Position numbers and translations under genes: made by a program. 57,464 nucleotides of DNA from Brasilonema angustatum HA4187-MV1 (GTDB taxonomy: Bacteria > Cyanobacteriota > Cyanobacteriia > Cyanobacteriales > Nostocaceae). Location of the stretch: contig JAHHGV010000051.1 of NCBI GenBank assembly GCA_019359695.1, positions 1-57,464 on the forward strand. The letters run 5' to 3'. Below the pieces are notes generated by a model. It saw nothing but the letters and a program-made list of their open reading frames with translations. It was not told the origin of the DNA and did not search any database. Of this stretch, positions 16,264 through 25,792 are shown one piece after another. Numbering within the stretch: the first letter of the stretch is position 1; each line of letters begins with the position of its first letter.

Positions 16264-16603
16264 GATTCATATCTTACGCTTGTTCTGTTCCATAATCATT
16301 ATTATCACGATGATTCTTCATCAGTTCACCACCATATAGACTGATTTTTGATCACACAAAGAATTCAGAATAATCAATAGTGAACCAACGCTATGCACCG
16401 AGGGAACCCGAAGGGTAAAACAGAGCCGAGTCCTTGGGGGCGATCATCGCCCCAATATTCCTGGCGCTCAAGTGTCATGACTCGTGGCGGAGTATCATGT
16501 AGCTCAGGATACAGAAAAACTTAACATAAGATCATTCTTCTGAATGTTGTTAGTAAATAACGAGGAGATTTACTTTGGCGTATGACTTTGTATATAGGTA
16601 ACA
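16264..16603. other. Intergenic stretch with repeat debris and a hairpin
   Basis: No gene is seen. A nearly perfect inverted repeat (ttgggggcgat / atcgccccaa, about 16433-16453, one bulged G) and the motif gaacccgaagggt, also found at 17060-17072, mark dispersed repeat material. The promoter of the downstream small gene should be at the right end. Confidence 0.4.
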
Positions 16604-16873
16604 ATGAAGCGTTTTCCGTACGAGGGTTTTTCTGCCAAACCAGAATCGATTAAACAACAAGAGAAACGCTTGCATTATAAGTGTTTTCGCATTTTAGCAA
16701 GAGATAGTGAAGACCAAAGTTACTATGTGGCGCATATTACCAACTCTGCGACGAAATCAGATTATTTTTGTTGGTGTAATGCTAATCAGCAGTTGAAGGT
16801 AGGAAATCTAGTATATGGGTGCTTGTTTGAATCATCACACATTGAAGGGATACCGTTGTTAGTCATTAAATAG
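16604..16873 (+). CDS. Small hypothetical protein
   Basis: An 89-residue basic protein beginning MKRFPYEGFSAKPESIKQQEKR and ending HIEGIPLLVIK. It contains three Cys (CFRILARD, FCWCNAN, GCLFESS) but no recognised zinc site or domain; the composition suggests a small cytosolic beta-rich fold. No strong Shine-Dalgarno sequence precedes the ATG. It lies between two repeat-rich gaps and has no operon partner. I do not recognise the family and call it a gene on composition alone. Confidence 0.45.
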   Translation: MKRFPYEGFSAKPESIKQQEKRLHYKCFRILARDSEDQSYYVAHITNSATKSDYFCWCNANQQLKVGNLVYGCLFESSHIEGIPLLVIK

Positions 16874-17360
16874 TCAAAGGTTAAATATCAGGGTGTTTAT
16901 GTTTTTCGTGTCAACTAAAGCACTCCTCAGTATACTTTGAGGATTGTCCGGTGAACGCAGTTCATGATGGCTACTTAACTTTATTTATGTATATAGGAAT
17001 CCGGTTTGATTTGGTCAGACCAGTGCTGCAGGAGGGTTTCCCTCCGTAGGCATCTGGCGAACCCGAAGGGTGAAATTACTTGTGTACGCGCTTAACGCTT
17101 AACAGGGAAAAAGGCTCTTTAAGGTGTACCTAGCTGAGCCAAAATAAAATAGTAGTCCTATATACAGTTGAAAAATTAATAACTCATGACATTAATCATC
17201 AATATTGATATTATGAAAGCATTGGGAGTATGCAGGCAAAAAATGGCAAGCACAAAAGTGATACGCCATAATTATTTGATTTGTAGCCAACAACCTTGAC
17301 CTATACGCCACCAGGCTTTAACTTGCCACTAGAAACACATATTCACGAGGGTAGCAAACT
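16874..17360. repeat. Intergenic region with a GC-rich palindromic repeat
   Basis: The block gaccagtgctgcaggagggt...ccctccgtaggcatctggcg (17018-17059) is one unit of a GC-rich family that also occurs at 53202-53445 and nested in the MITE at 14450. The motif ataggaatccggtttgatt just before it (about 16993-17011) recurs near 39060 and, inverted, near 18390. The rest of the gap shows no gene. Confidence 0.55.
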
Positions 17361-18257
17361 ATGCTCCAGTTTCAACCTCTTGGCTTTGGACAAAAAGTCG
17401 TTCATACCTCTGTGGGGTTTATGACTTACTACACCCAAACGACTGCACCTTGGTTGATTGCTGAGAGAGAAAATTTACCTCCCCTAGTTTTTCTCCATAA
17501 CTTTGGTGGCGGGGCTTGTGCTTATGAATGGTCTAAAGTTTACCCTGCTTTTGCAGCTAAGTACGAGATTATAGCGCCGGACTTAATTGGTTGGGGTGAA
17601 TCTGCACATCCTGTGCGAGATTACCAAATTAACGATTATTTGACGAGTATTGCAGAGTTTATTAGACATACTTGTCGTCCACCAGTAACGGTGATTGCGT
17701 CTTCATTAACAGCTGCTTTGATGATTCGCCTCGCGATCGCTCACCCTTTTTTATTTCAAGCCCTGTTTTTGGTGTGTCCCTCTGGATTTGATGATTTTGG
17801 GCAAGGTGCAGGACGCAGACTTCCACTTGGACTGATCAACATACCACTCTTGGATGATTTCATTTATACTGTTGGCGCTCAAAATGAACTGGCGGTACGC
17901 AACTTTTTACAAAGTTTTTTGTTTGCCAAACCAGAACGAGTTTCTTCAGAAATGGTACAAGCTTTCTTAGCCTCTGCAAAACAGCCTAATGCTAAATTTG
18001 CAGCCTTGGCATTTTTACAGGGTAACCTTTACTTTGATTTGAGTTTGTATATTCAACAACTGACTATTCCTACTGTGATATTGTGGGGTGAAAAGGCACA
18101 ATTTACCAGTGTTCAGCTAGGACAGCGTTTGAGGAAGTTAAATACCAATGCAATTCGTGATTTTCATACAATTCCAGATGCAGGAGTCTTACCCCATTTG
18201 GAAAGACCTGAGGTTGTGATTGGTTTGTTGCAACAGTATCTACATGTTAATACATAA
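17361..18257 (+). CDS. Alpha/beta-fold hydrolase
   Basis: A 298-residue alpha/beta hydrolase. Visible elements: the oxyanion-side strand FLHNFGGGACAYEW (about 44-57), the DLIGWGESAHP loop after strand 4, and a nucleophile elbow reading IASSLTAAL (about 113-121). The usual GXSXG is changed to A-S-S-L-T, so the elbow Ser is present but the flanking glycines are not. Later come the ILWGEKAQF strand with the acid region and a His in GVLPHLERPE (about 275-284). The substrate is unknown. The relaxed elbow means that a non-hydrolytic or altered activity cannot be excluded. It is followed by the Ap4A phosphorylase gene in the same direction. Confidence 0.78.
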   Translation: MLQFQPLGFGQKVVHTSVGFMTYYTQTTAPWLIAERENLPPLVFLHNFGGGACAYEWSKVYPAFAAKYEIIAPDLIGWGESAHPVRDYQINDYLTSIAEFIRHTCRPPVTVIASSLTAALMIRLAIAHPFLFQALFLVCPSGFDDFGQGAGRRLPLGLINIPLLDDFIYTVGAQNELAVRNFLQSFLFAKPERVSSEMVQAFLASAKQPNAKFAALAFLQGNLYFDLSLYIQQLTIPTVILWGEKAQFTSVQLGQRLRKLNTNAIRDFHTIPDAGVLPHLERPEVVIGLLQQYLHVNT

Positions 18258-18306
18258 GTTATATAAGATTCATTTTTGATTTTTGCGAAGCTTTATACAC
18301 TTGAAG

Positions 18307-18362
18307 TTCCGTATTCCGTATTCCGTATTCCGTATTCCGTATTCCCTGTTCCCTGTTCCCTA
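18307..18362 (+). repeat. Heptanucleotide short tandem repeat (ttccgta / ttccctg)
   Basis: Eight head-to-tail 7-mers: five ttccgta, two ttccctg and one ttcccta. Heptameric repeats of this type are characteristic of Nostocales genomes. It lies between the hydrolase and the Ap4A phosphorylase gene. Confidence 0.92.
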
Positions 18363-18427
18363 TCTTCACGAGTAAGTTCAGAAATCAAACCAGATTCCTA
18401 TATTTCACACTCTCTATTCGCGCTATC

Positions 18428-19378
18428 ATGCAACAAGACAAACAAGCTATACATGAAAAAATTTTACTCAAACCAGGCACTTTGTGGAAACGTGTTCAAG
18501 AACAGACTGAGTACGCTCTACAATGTGGGGCGTTGCTGACAATACCAACAGAATTTGAGTTCATAGAGCAAGATGGTGTTCGCTTCTTAGTGCGAGTTTT
18601 ATCTAACTTGGCTCGCAAAGATGCTGTTAAGCAAAAACAACAGACAAAAACTTCCTCCAGTCAAGAATTTAATCCTTTTCTTCCCTACGAGGAGGATTTG
18701 TTTGTAGCAGATATTTCTCAGACACACGTATGTATCTTAAACAAATTTAACGTTGTTGACAATCACTTGCTGATCATCACTCGTGCTTTTGAAGAACAGG
18801 AAACTCTACTCACTCTGCAAGATTTTGCAGCAATGTGGGCGTGTCTAGCGGAGGTTGATGGTTTAGTCTTTTACAATGGTGGCAAAATTGCAGGTGCTAG
18901 TCAGCGACACAAGCATTTGCAACTGGTTCCACTTCCACTCATACCCGATGGGTTGCAGATACCGATTGAACCTCTGTTGGCATCCGCTCAGTTTCAAGAC
19001 TTGATTACCACTATACCGCAGTTTCCTTTTGTACACGCCTTTACAAGGCTAGATCCTCTTTCGGTACAATCTCCATTGAAAGCGGCTGAAGTCACACTCT
19101 CGCAGTACCGCACCCTGCTACACGCTGTCGGCTTAGAAAACAGTGGAAGACAATCTGGTGCTTATAATCTTCTGGCGACAAGGGAATGGATGTTGATTGT
19201 ACCGCGATCTGCTGAAAGCAGCAGCGCTTCGCTATCGCATGAATCTTTTGAGTCCATTTCTGTCAACTCATTAGGATTTGCAGGTTCGCTTTTCGTACAA
19301 AACGAGCAACAAATGGAGATTATCAAAGACATTGGACCTATGACATTACTACAGAAAGTTGCTGTTGCTACTAAATAG
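18428..19378 (+). CDS. ATP adenylyltransferase / Ap4A phosphorylase family protein
   Basis: A 316-residue protein of the Ap4A phosphorylase (APA1/2-like) family. The N-terminal domain carries LLKPGTLWKRVQEQTEYAL, the middle contains FNPFLPYEEDLFVADISQTHVCILNKFNVVDNHLLIITRAFE split over two strands, and the catalytic HIT-like motif reads QRHKHLQLVPLPL with His161 and His163. The C-terminal region has the family sequence NLLATREWMLIVPRS. Such enzymes phosphorolyse diadenosine tetraphosphate to ADP and ATP and so limit this stress nucleotide in the cytosol. Length and motifs match cyanobacterial members. The start follows closely after tandem-repeat sequence, so regulation of this gene may lie upstream of the repeat. 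Confidence 0.88.
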   Translation: MQQDKQAIHEKILLKPGTLWKRVQEQTEYALQCGALLTIPTEFEFIEQDGVRFLVRVLSNLARKDAVKQKQQTKTSSSQEFNPFLPYEEDLFVADISQTHVCILNKFNVVDNHLLIITRAFEEQETLLTLQDFAAMWACLAEVDGLVFYNGGKIAGASQRHKHLQLVPLPLIPDGLQIPIEPLLASAQFQDLITTIPQFPFVHAFTRLDPLSVQSPLKAAEVTLSQYRTLLHAVGLENSGRQSGAYNLLATREWMLIVPRSAESSSASLSHESFESISVNSLGFAGSLFVQNEQQMEIIKDIGPMTLLQKVAVATK

Positions 19379-19419
19379 AGGGTTTGAATCCCTATATTCC
19401 TGATTCAGAATTCAGAATT

Positions 19420-21183
19420 CTAGCTTTTGAATTCTTCTTTAACCGCATTTCGACGATGATCCGCTGCTTGCGTCAACAAAGACTCAGCAAATGCGATCGC
19501 CTCCTGCACCGATTTCCCACCAGCTAACTGTGCTAGTTCTTCTCGACGCTTGTTTAAATTATCCAGGCTTGTGACTCGCACAACAGTACGTTGTTCCGGA
19601 TGTCCGTTGTTTGTTTTGTCACCTGGTTCGAGGGTGATGACTTGCTTATCGACTCGGAAATGTCGGTCTGCCATTGCTGCAACTAAGGGCTGGTGTGTCA
19701 CACATAATACTTGAGAGCTTTCACCTAACTGATGCAATTTTTCTGCAATAGCCTGTGCGACACGTCCAGAAACCCCAACGTCAATTTCATCAAACACCAG
19801 TGTCGCATTCTCATCAGCTTGAGAAAAACAAGTTTTGAGCGCTAATAAAAAGCGGCTCATTTCACCGCCAGAAGCAATTTGTGTTAAGGGTTGCAGGGGT
19901 TCTCCTGGGTTAGGACTAAACAAAAAGGTTATTTTATCTGCTCCCGTTGCGGTTGGGGAAGTTGGTACAATCTCAACTTGAAACTGTACCTTTTCCATTG
20001 CCAAAGGTTTGAGTTCCCTGATCAGTTCTGCTTCTAGAACAGCCGCAGTGGTGCGTCGCAGCAGAGTTAACTTCTGACAAGCTTCAGTCAGCTTTTCCCA
20101 ACAAATATTTTCTTGTTTTTCCAGACTTTCGATTGATTGGTCGCTATTATTAAGTTCAGCCAACTCTTCTTGGATGCGTTGGTAATAAGCGATCGCCTCA
20201 GTCAGAGTCGAACCGTACTTACGACAAATTTGCTTTAATTCCTGAATACGCTCTTCTACTTCCTCTAAGCGCTGCGGATCGGCTTCCAAATTTTCCCCGT
20301 AGGTATTAATTTGTCGTCCCACTTCTGCCAAGGTTGCTTGAGCATCTCTGACCATATCCAACAACGGTTGCAGTTGGGTATCGTATTCTACCATGTCGCT
20401 TAATGTGATTTCACTGTCTCCGAGCAAATCTCCTGCTGCTGGAGTTTCAGCATCATTTTGATACAAAGCTTGGTAAACTTTGTAACTCATCTGTTGTAAA
20501 TCAACGACATGATTGAGACGTTCTCGCTCTTGTAAAAGCTTTTCTAATTCATCTGGTTCACTGAGATTAGCAGTTTTGAGTTCCTGTACTTGGTATGTGA
20601 GTAGGTCGAGTTGTTGTAGGCGATCGCGTTCTGATGTCCGGCGTTTTTCTAGGGCTATATGCGCTTTTTGATACTCGCTAAAACTCAAGGCGACAAGTTG
20701 TCGCTGCTGTATCAGGGAATTGCCACCGTATATATCCAACCACTCTCGGACTTGAGCAGATTGTCCCACTTGTACAGTTTGCCCTTGAGCGGTGATTTCC
20801 ACCAAGCGTTCTCTGAGTCCGGACATCAACGCTCGATTAACCAATACTCCATTAACGCGCGATCGACTGCGAATATTACTTGAGGTAGCTGCAATTTCTC
20901 GGCTAATAATTATAAAATTATCTTCGATTAAATCTATTTCTTGTTCGCTTAACCAGGCGGCTAATCCTAAGTTAGAGCTAAACGTCGCTTCTACCATTGC
21001 CCGAGTTGTACCACTGCGAATCACACGACTGGATACTTTACCACCCAATACAGCATCTATCGCATCTAAAATAATCGACTTTCCCGCGCCGGTTTCCCCT
21101 GTCAAAACATTAAGTCCTGTCCCAAATTCCAGTTCTAATTGGTCAATCAGGGCAAAATTTTCTATTCGCAATACAGACAACAT
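19420..21183 (-). CDS. recN: DNA repair protein RecN
   Basis: A 587-residue SMC-like ATPase. Walker A is GETGAGKS at about residues 29-36 within LNVLTGETGAGKSIILDAID; the ABC signature region is ASGGEMSRFLLALK (about 437) and Walker B is ATLVFDEIDVGVSG (about 459-472), followed by the switch His in VLCVTHQPLVAAMADRHF. The central 160-390 region is coiled coil. RecN loads at double-strand breaks and helps to hold broken ends for recombination. It is full length and convergent with the Ap4A phosphorylase gene. Confidence 0.95.
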   Translation of the reverse strand: MLSVLRIENFALIDQLELEFGTGLNVLTGETGAGKSIILDAIDAVLGGKVSSRVIRSGTTRAMVEATFSSNLGLAAWLSEQEIDLIEDNFIIISREIAATSSNIRSRSRVNGVLVNRALMSGLRERLVEITAQGQTVQVGQSAQVREWLDIYGGNSLIQQRQLVALSFSEYQKAHIALEKRRTSERDRLQQLDLLTYQVQELKTANLSEPDELEKLLQERERLNHVVDLQQMSYKVYQALYQNDAETPAAGDLLGDSEITLSDMVEYDTQLQPLLDMVRDAQATLAEVGRQINTYGENLEADPQRLEEVEERIQELKQICRKYGSTLTEAIAYYQRIQEELAELNNSDQSIESLEKQENICWEKLTEACQKLTLLRRTTAAVLEAELIRELKPLAMEKVQFQVEIVPTSPTATGADKITFLFSPNPGEPLQPLTQIASGGEMSRFLLALKTCFSQADENATLVFDEIDVGVSGRVAQAIAEKLHQLGESSQVLCVTHQPLVAAMADRHFRVDKQVITLEPGDKTNNGHPEQRTVVRVTSLDNLNKRREELAQLAGGKSVQEAIAFAESLLTQAADHRRNAVKEEFKS

Positions 21184-21497
21184 TAAGTCAAATTCTCCAT
21201 GAGGACAGACGCCGGATTCTTTTGATTTGTGGGAAACTATAAATCAACGGTTAGCAGTTAGGAATATCTCATACCATCGGACGAGTACGACCAATTGAAG
21301 TGTACCAAATTTAGTTTAGTTCATGAAGTGTAAATTGTGCTGAGGATATAATTCTTGAATTGAGAAATAGATTGTAGCCAAGAAGTTCTAGTCTCTAAAT
21401 TTCTCTTTCTCCACCGTTTCTTAATCAAATTTACAGATTCAGACAAGAAAAAGTTACAATAATTAATAAAATAAATTAAATACTATGGTAGTGCGAC
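21184..21497. other. Divergent intergenic region between recN and the UbiB-type kinase
   Basis: An AT-rich stretch without a gene. It should contain the divergent promoters of recN (minus) and the ABC1/UbiB kinase (plus). No repeat or clear operator is visible. Confidence 0.4.
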
Positions 21498-23555
21498 ATG
21501 AATGCTAAGACAACTCCCCCTACTTCCCAATTTACAGAAGACAGTCTCGTAAGCACCTCCAACCCAGGTAATGTGTCCAATGTTGAACGAGTACCTGAAA
21601 ATAGTGCGATCGTCGAAGTTGTTAGCTTACCAACTTCAGACGAAACCCAAGTGGTGGTTACGAGAAAAACTGAGTCGCAAGCAATACATTACAATCCCCA
21701 GGAGATTTCGGCGCATTACCAAAAAAGACCCCTGCAAGTTTTCCGGCGGATTATCACAGTTTTGACATCAACTGTGACTTTTGCTGCGGGGTTGTGGTGG
21801 GATAGCAAGCGGGGAGTTGTTGTTAAAAATGACCTAAGGCGAGCAATTAAGTTGCGAGAATTGTTGACTAAGCTGGGACCCGCTTACATCAAAATAGGAC
21901 AAGCTTTATCCACTCGACCAGATTTGGTTCCTCCTGTGTATTTGGAAGAACTAACTCGATTGCAAGACAAGTTACCAGCTTTTCCTAACGAAATTGCTTA
22001 TCAGTTTATTGAAGAAGAGTTGGGGTTACCTCCGCAGGAGATTTACGTTGAACTCTCTAGTGAACCAATTGCTGCTGCTTCCTTAGGTCAAGTTTATAAA
22101 GGTAAGCTCAAATCTGGTGAACAAGTCGCTGTTAAAGTCCAACGTCCAGACTTGAGAGAAAGTATTACCATTGATTTGTATCTTTTACGCAAACTCGCTG
22201 CATGGGCGAAGAAAACATTTAAACGGGTGCGCAGTGATCTTGTTGGTATTCTTGATGAATTAGGCGATCGCATCTTTGAAGAGATGGACTACATTCATGA
22301 AGGAGAAAACGCTGAGCGTTTTTACCAGCTTTATGGTCACATGAAAGATGTGTACGTGCCAAAAATTTACTGGGAATACACCAATCGTCGGGTTTTGACG
22401 ATGGAGTGGATTGATGGCGTTAAATTAACCGAGACAGAAGAACTTCGCAATTTAGGTATAAATGCTCGTTATTTGATAGAAGTTGGTGTACAGTGTTCGC
22501 TACGCCAGCTGCTGGAACATGGATTTTTCCATGCTGATCCTCACCCAGGTAATTTGCTCGCGACATTCGATGGGCAATTGGCTTACCTCGACTTTGGGAT
22601 GATGAGCGAGATTCAGCCGCAACAGCGCTATGGTTTGATTGAGGCGATCGTCCATGTTGTCAACCGCGATTTTGAGGGCTTGGCAAAAGACTATGTTAAG
22701 TTAGATTTCTTATCCCCAGAAACAGATTTAACACCAATTATTCCAGCTTTTGGCAACGTATTTGCTGATGCTCAAGGAGCCAGTGTTGCTGAGTTAAACA
22801 TCAAAAGCATCACTGATGATCTTTCAGCTTTAATGTATGAATATCCCTTCCGCGTACCACCATATTACGCTCTGATTATTCGTTCATTGGTAACCTTGGA
22901 AGGAATTGCTATCTATATTGATCCTAATTTCAAAGTCCTCAGCGAAGCTTATCCTTATGTTTCTAAACGTCTATTAACCGATCCAGCGCCGGAATTAAGA
23001 GCATCGTTGCAAGATTTGCTGTTTAAAGAAGGTAAATTCCGCTGGAATCGTTTAGAAAATTTATTACGTAATGCTCGTAATAGTCAAGATTATGACTTGA
23101 ACTTAGTCACAAATCAAGCACTAGATTTTTTGTCTTCTGAACGCGGCGCCTTTATTCGAGAGAAACTGGTGGACGAAATTATTAGAGGAGTCGATGCTTT
23201 AAGAAAAAATGTTTTGCACAACTTTACTTACTTACTGCGCGAAAGAGTTGGGATCACAGCAGTCAATGAAACCCCCGGTGCGAGTGTCGAACAAGAACAA
23301 ACCTTAGAGCATATCAAACGCATTTTGAATATTCTCCAACAAACCCGTGATTTTGACGCAACACAACTCGTACCTCAAATTACTCAGCTATTGTTCAATC
23401 CAGCAGTACAGCGTTTAAGTCAACAATTCGCCAACCAGTTGGCACAAAAAGCTGTAGCAAGGTTGATTCGGCAATTGTTGACATCATCAGAAGTGGATAG
23501 CGTTCAAGATAGTCATTTGCCTCAGCCTAAAAGGTTATCTTTACCTGCTAGGTGA
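21498..23555 (+). CDS. ABC1/UbiB/AarF-family atypical kinase
   Basis: A 685-residue ABC1/UbiB family protein. Family motifs: KxGQ within LGPAYIKIGQALSTRPDLVPP (about 130-150), the Ala-rich nucleotide loop AAASLGQVYKGKL, AVKVQRP with the catalytic-type Lys, the catalytic loop HGFFHADPHPGNLL and the metal-binding LDFGMMSEI. The first 80 residues are low complexity and variable. UbiB-like proteins are linked to quinone biosynthesis in bacteria, and plant ABC1K homologs regulate plastoquinone and tocopherol metabolism in plastoglobules; cyanobacterial targets are poorly known. A strong hairpin lies about 50 bp after the stop. Confidence 0.92.
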   Translation: MNAKTTPPTSQFTEDSLVSTSNPGNVSNVERVPENSAIVEVVSLPTSDETQVVVTRKTESQAIHYNPQEISAHYQKRPLQVFRRIITVLTSTVTFAAGLWWDSKRGVVVKNDLRRAIKLRELLTKLGPAYIKIGQALSTRPDLVPPVYLEELTRLQDKLPAFPNEIAYQFIEEELGLPPQEIYVELSSEPIAAASLGQVYKGKLKSGEQVAVKVQRPDLRESITIDLYLLRKLAAWAKKTFKRVRSDLVGILDELGDRIFEEMDYIHEGENAERFYQLYGHMKDVYVPKIYWEYTNRRVLTMEWIDGVKLTETEELRNLGINARYLIEVGVQCSLRQLLEHGFFHADPHPGNLLATFDGQLAYLDFGMMSEIQPQQRYGLIEAIVHVVNRDFEGLAKDYVKLDFLSPETDLTPIIPAFGNVFADAQGASVAELNIKSITDDLSALMYEYPFRVPPYYALIIRSLVTLEGIAIYIDPNFKVLSEAYPYVSKRLLTDPAPELRASLQDLLFKEGKFRWNRLENLLRNARNSQDYDLNLVTNQALDFLSSERGAFIREKLVDEIIRGVDALRKNVLHNFTYLLRERVGITAVNETPGASVEQEQTLEHIKRILNILQQTRDFDATQLVPQITQLLFNPAVQRLSQQFANQLAQKAVARLIRQLLTSSEVDSVQDSHLPQPKRLSLPAR

Positions 23556-23603
23556 AACTTACCATAACTTTAAGATAGAACGGGCTGCGCCCTTAAAGTT
23601 GCC

Positions 23604-23637
23604 TATTCCTGTGATAAGATAGATTATCACAGGAATA
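23604..23637 (+). terminator. Strong hairpin downstream of the UbiB-type kinase gene
   Basis: A perfect 14-bp inverted repeat (tattcctgtgataa / ttatcacaggaata) encloses a 6-nt loop. It begins 48 bp after the stop codon at 23555. There is no T-tract, so it may serve as a processing or stability hairpin or a protein-binding palindrome rather than as a classic terminator. Confidence 0.6.
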
Positions 23638-23803
23638 ATGCAATCATTGCCTGAAAAAACAGTAAGAATGAGGCATTAAAGAAGGTAGAAATTTTATTGT
23701 TATCACAATAATTATTTGGAGCGCGTACATTTTGGTTCCAATGCTACTGCACGCGGTGTCTGCCTCGTCGTCACAATCTTGTAAGAAGAGTGACTATACT
23801 AGG

Positions 23804-24133
23804 CTACATCCGTGCCAAAGCAGCGATCTTGGATAGCTTATCTTTATCCAGCCCTTCCAGTTCGTTCAGATGGAGCCAGCCTTCCTTGACCAATCCAGCA
23901 AAGACAAAGAGCAGAACAGAATATTGGTAGTCGTACTTACCCTCGACTTCATGCCTTCTAGCACTCAAGAAATCATGTAACCGCCAGAGATCACTCAACT
24001 CCACGAGTGTGCTTGCTTGTTCTCGAACTTGTTTAAGCAAAGCCTCAACTTCTCGCTTGTAGGCTTGATCAAAGGCAGATCGAGCTATCTTTTTTTCAGT
24101 ATCAGTCCATTTAGCTTCACTCACTTGCATCAC
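23804..24133 (-). CDS. frp: Fluorescence recovery protein (FRP)
   Basis: A 109-residue all-helical protein matching the fluorescence recovery protein: WTDTEKKIARSAFDQAYKRE, the conserved central region LSDLWRLHDFLSARRHEVEGKYDYQYS and the C-terminal GWLHLNELEGL. FRP dimers bind the C-terminal domain of photoactivated OCP, speed its return to the orange form and help to detach it from the phycobilisome, ending photoprotective quenching. The WRLHDFLSxRR surface is the known OCP-interaction helix. It lies immediately downstream of ocp on the same strand, the usual arrangement for OCP1-type systems, with an intervening hairpin that may tune its expression relative to ocp. Confidence 0.95.
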   Translation of the reverse strand: MMQVSEAKWTDTEKKIARSAFDQAYKREVEALLKQVREQASTLVELSDLWRLHDFLSARRHEVEGKYDYQYSVLLFVFAGLVKEGWLHLNELEGLDKDKLSKIAALARM

Positions 24134-24194
24134 TCAATCTGAAATTTGTGCGGTAGTTAGTTGGTTAGGATTGTTTTGTTTGCTTAGAGTAATT

Positions 24195-24220
24195 GAGCGC
24201 TCTTGGTTAACAGAGCGCTC
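24195..24220 (-). terminator. Hairpin between ocp and frp
   Basis: Two copies of the self-complementary octamer gagcgctc (24195-24202 and 24213-24220) can form a GC-rich stem with a 10-nt loop containing gttaac. It lies between the ocp stop and the frp start. The position suggests partial termination or attenuation that keeps FRP below OCP; a short T-poor tail argues against full termination. Confidence 0.5.
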
Positions 24221-24259
24221 CCCACAATAGTTAGTGATTTACTCTGGGCGCGAGTCTTC

Positions 24260-25219
24260 TTATCTTGCCAGATTCATAAGCTCTTTGGGAGAGGCTAACA
24301 AGTCAATGGCTACGAAAAAGATCTTGTTTTCAGAATTGATCAAGAACCGCCAAGCCATATTCATGCCCACTGCTGCGCCAAACCAGGGGGTCTGAACCTT
24401 GCCTGTAACTTTCACTTGAGTGTAGCCATCGTCTGCAGGTTCAGCGACACCGCGCTCTGGTGCCAACTTGAGGTTCTGACACTCTTCTCGGAAGAACCGC
24501 AGAATTGCATCTTTGCCAATAATCGGTCTTTGAAAGGGAGGTTGCAAAGCACCGTCCGCCACGAACAGCTTAATTAGTTCATCAAAATCATTTGCATTCA
24601 AATTGTCCATGTAGCTCAACACTGTTGGGTTGTCGAGACCTTCAATGGTGACTTTAGTACGCTGAGACTTTTCTTTAGGCGCGACCACAGGTTCAGAAAC
24701 TCTGGCATAGTCGCCTAGTTTACTTGCATCAAACCCCATGTCCACAACCGAGTTTCGTAGGACGGTGATCTGTTGTCCTTGATCCAGGTTTTTGAGGGTT
24801 TCCAATACGGCAGTAGCATTGGCTGAAAGCTTATAGCCAGCCGGAATTGGCGCGACAATGCCTTGCTCCATCCATTCCCCGAGCTGATTCCAAAAACCTA
24901 GTTTAATATTAGGCGACCAAGTAGCATAGGTGCGGCAAATAGGCGTATCTGCGTTGTTTGCCAGATCAGACATAACCTGAGTTTGCTCCTCAAAGGTCAT
25001 TTGTTTGATTTGGTTCAGGATTTGTTCGGCAAACTGCATTCTGGCTGCACCAGGAGCTGCAACTGTGACCGTTTTGCCCATCTCCAGGAAAGCGAACCAC
25101 GTCCATGCCAGTTGATCTTCGGCACTGAGTTGCTTGAATCGTGCAGTCAAAGCCGGTACTGCATCAGCCGATAATGTACCGGGAAAAATACCACGGGCGG
25201 AATCGATAGTAATTGCCAT
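24260..25219 (-). CDS. ocp: Orange carotenoid protein (OCP, OCP1 type)
   Basis: A 319-residue full-length OCP, closely matching the Synechocystis protein as I recall it. Residues 1-165 form the all-helical N-terminal domain (FTARFKQLSAEDQLAW-like region, TPICRTYATWSPNIKLGFW), followed by a linker and an NTF2-like C-terminal domain (about 195-319). The carotenoid keto-group ligands Tyr and Trp are present at 203 (LSYMDNLNAND) and 290 (MNMAWRFLI), each shifted by two from the reference numbering. The interdomain salt-bridge pair Arg155 and Glu246 is conserved. Position 44, Tyr in Synechocystis, is Phe here. OCP binds a ketocarotenoid, converts to a red form in strong blue-green light and quenches phycobilisome energy. 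The adjacent frp supports an OCP1-type, FRP-controlled photocycle. Confidence 0.97.
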   Translation of the reverse strand: MAITIDSARGIFPGTLSADAVPALTARFKQLSAEDQLAWTWFAFLEMGKTVTVAAPGAARMQFAEQILNQIKQMTFEEQTQVMSDLANNADTPICRTYATWSPNIKLGFWNQLGEWMEQGIVAPIPAGYKLSANATAVLETLKNLDQGQQITVLRNSVVDMGFDASKLGDYARVSEPVVAPKEKSQRTKVTIEGLDNPTVLSYMDNLNANDFDELIKLFVADGALQPPFQRPIIGKDAILRFFREECQNLKLAPERGVAEPADDGYTQVKVTGKVQTPWFGAAVGMNMAWRFLINSENKIFFVAIDLLASPKELMNLAR

Positions 25220-25792
25220 ATAGAGGGGTACCTCGCTAAGTTTGTAACTGACTAAAGATGAAGCAATATGTCTCTGGAGATACAGTTTTGCTCTCCAGTC
25301 ATTAAATTATCACAATATGTTAATTTTTGTAAATAATCTTTAACGTAAGAATTGGAAACTTAGTTCCGTTGGTAGCTGTAACACTTGAAAAATCGGCGCG
25401 GAGAGTGAGCAATTCTCTTTTGAACCAAGTGCTTCTCCTTAATATCTGATACACTTCTTGACAAACTAAGGTAAAGAGGTTTTCATTTGCAGTTGATTCC
25501 TCTACGTCCAAAGCAAGGCATGATCGGGTTAGTGCTGCCATAGTTCGGTTAAGGGTTGGTGACGCAAAGTCAGCGGCAGCTTATCTCCTCCGGAGACGCT
25601 ACGCGAACGGGTAAGAAGCAACAACCCGAAACGTGCCGCCCCTGAAAAACAAGCCAGCTTTTGTTTTGTTGATCTGTCGGCGAAGCAGGGTACTCGTTAT
25701 AGTACGCTCGTGCTTGTTTTTCTACGTGTCAGACCCTGGTCAAACCGGGCGTATCATCTGGCAATTTCATTGACACAGGTCATTAATGATGT

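Noticed and set aside
18276-18539. 87-codon plus-strand frame
   Set aside because: It translates the ttccgta heptamer tract and overlaps the Ap4A phosphorylase gene in another frame.
19379-19400. tRNA T-arm-like gggtttgaatccc
   Set aside because: No acceptor, D or anticodon arms can be formed around it.
25320-25541. 73-codon minus-strand frame upstream of ocp
   Set aside because: No recognised family and it occupies the expected ocp promoter region; kept only as a note in the gap entry.
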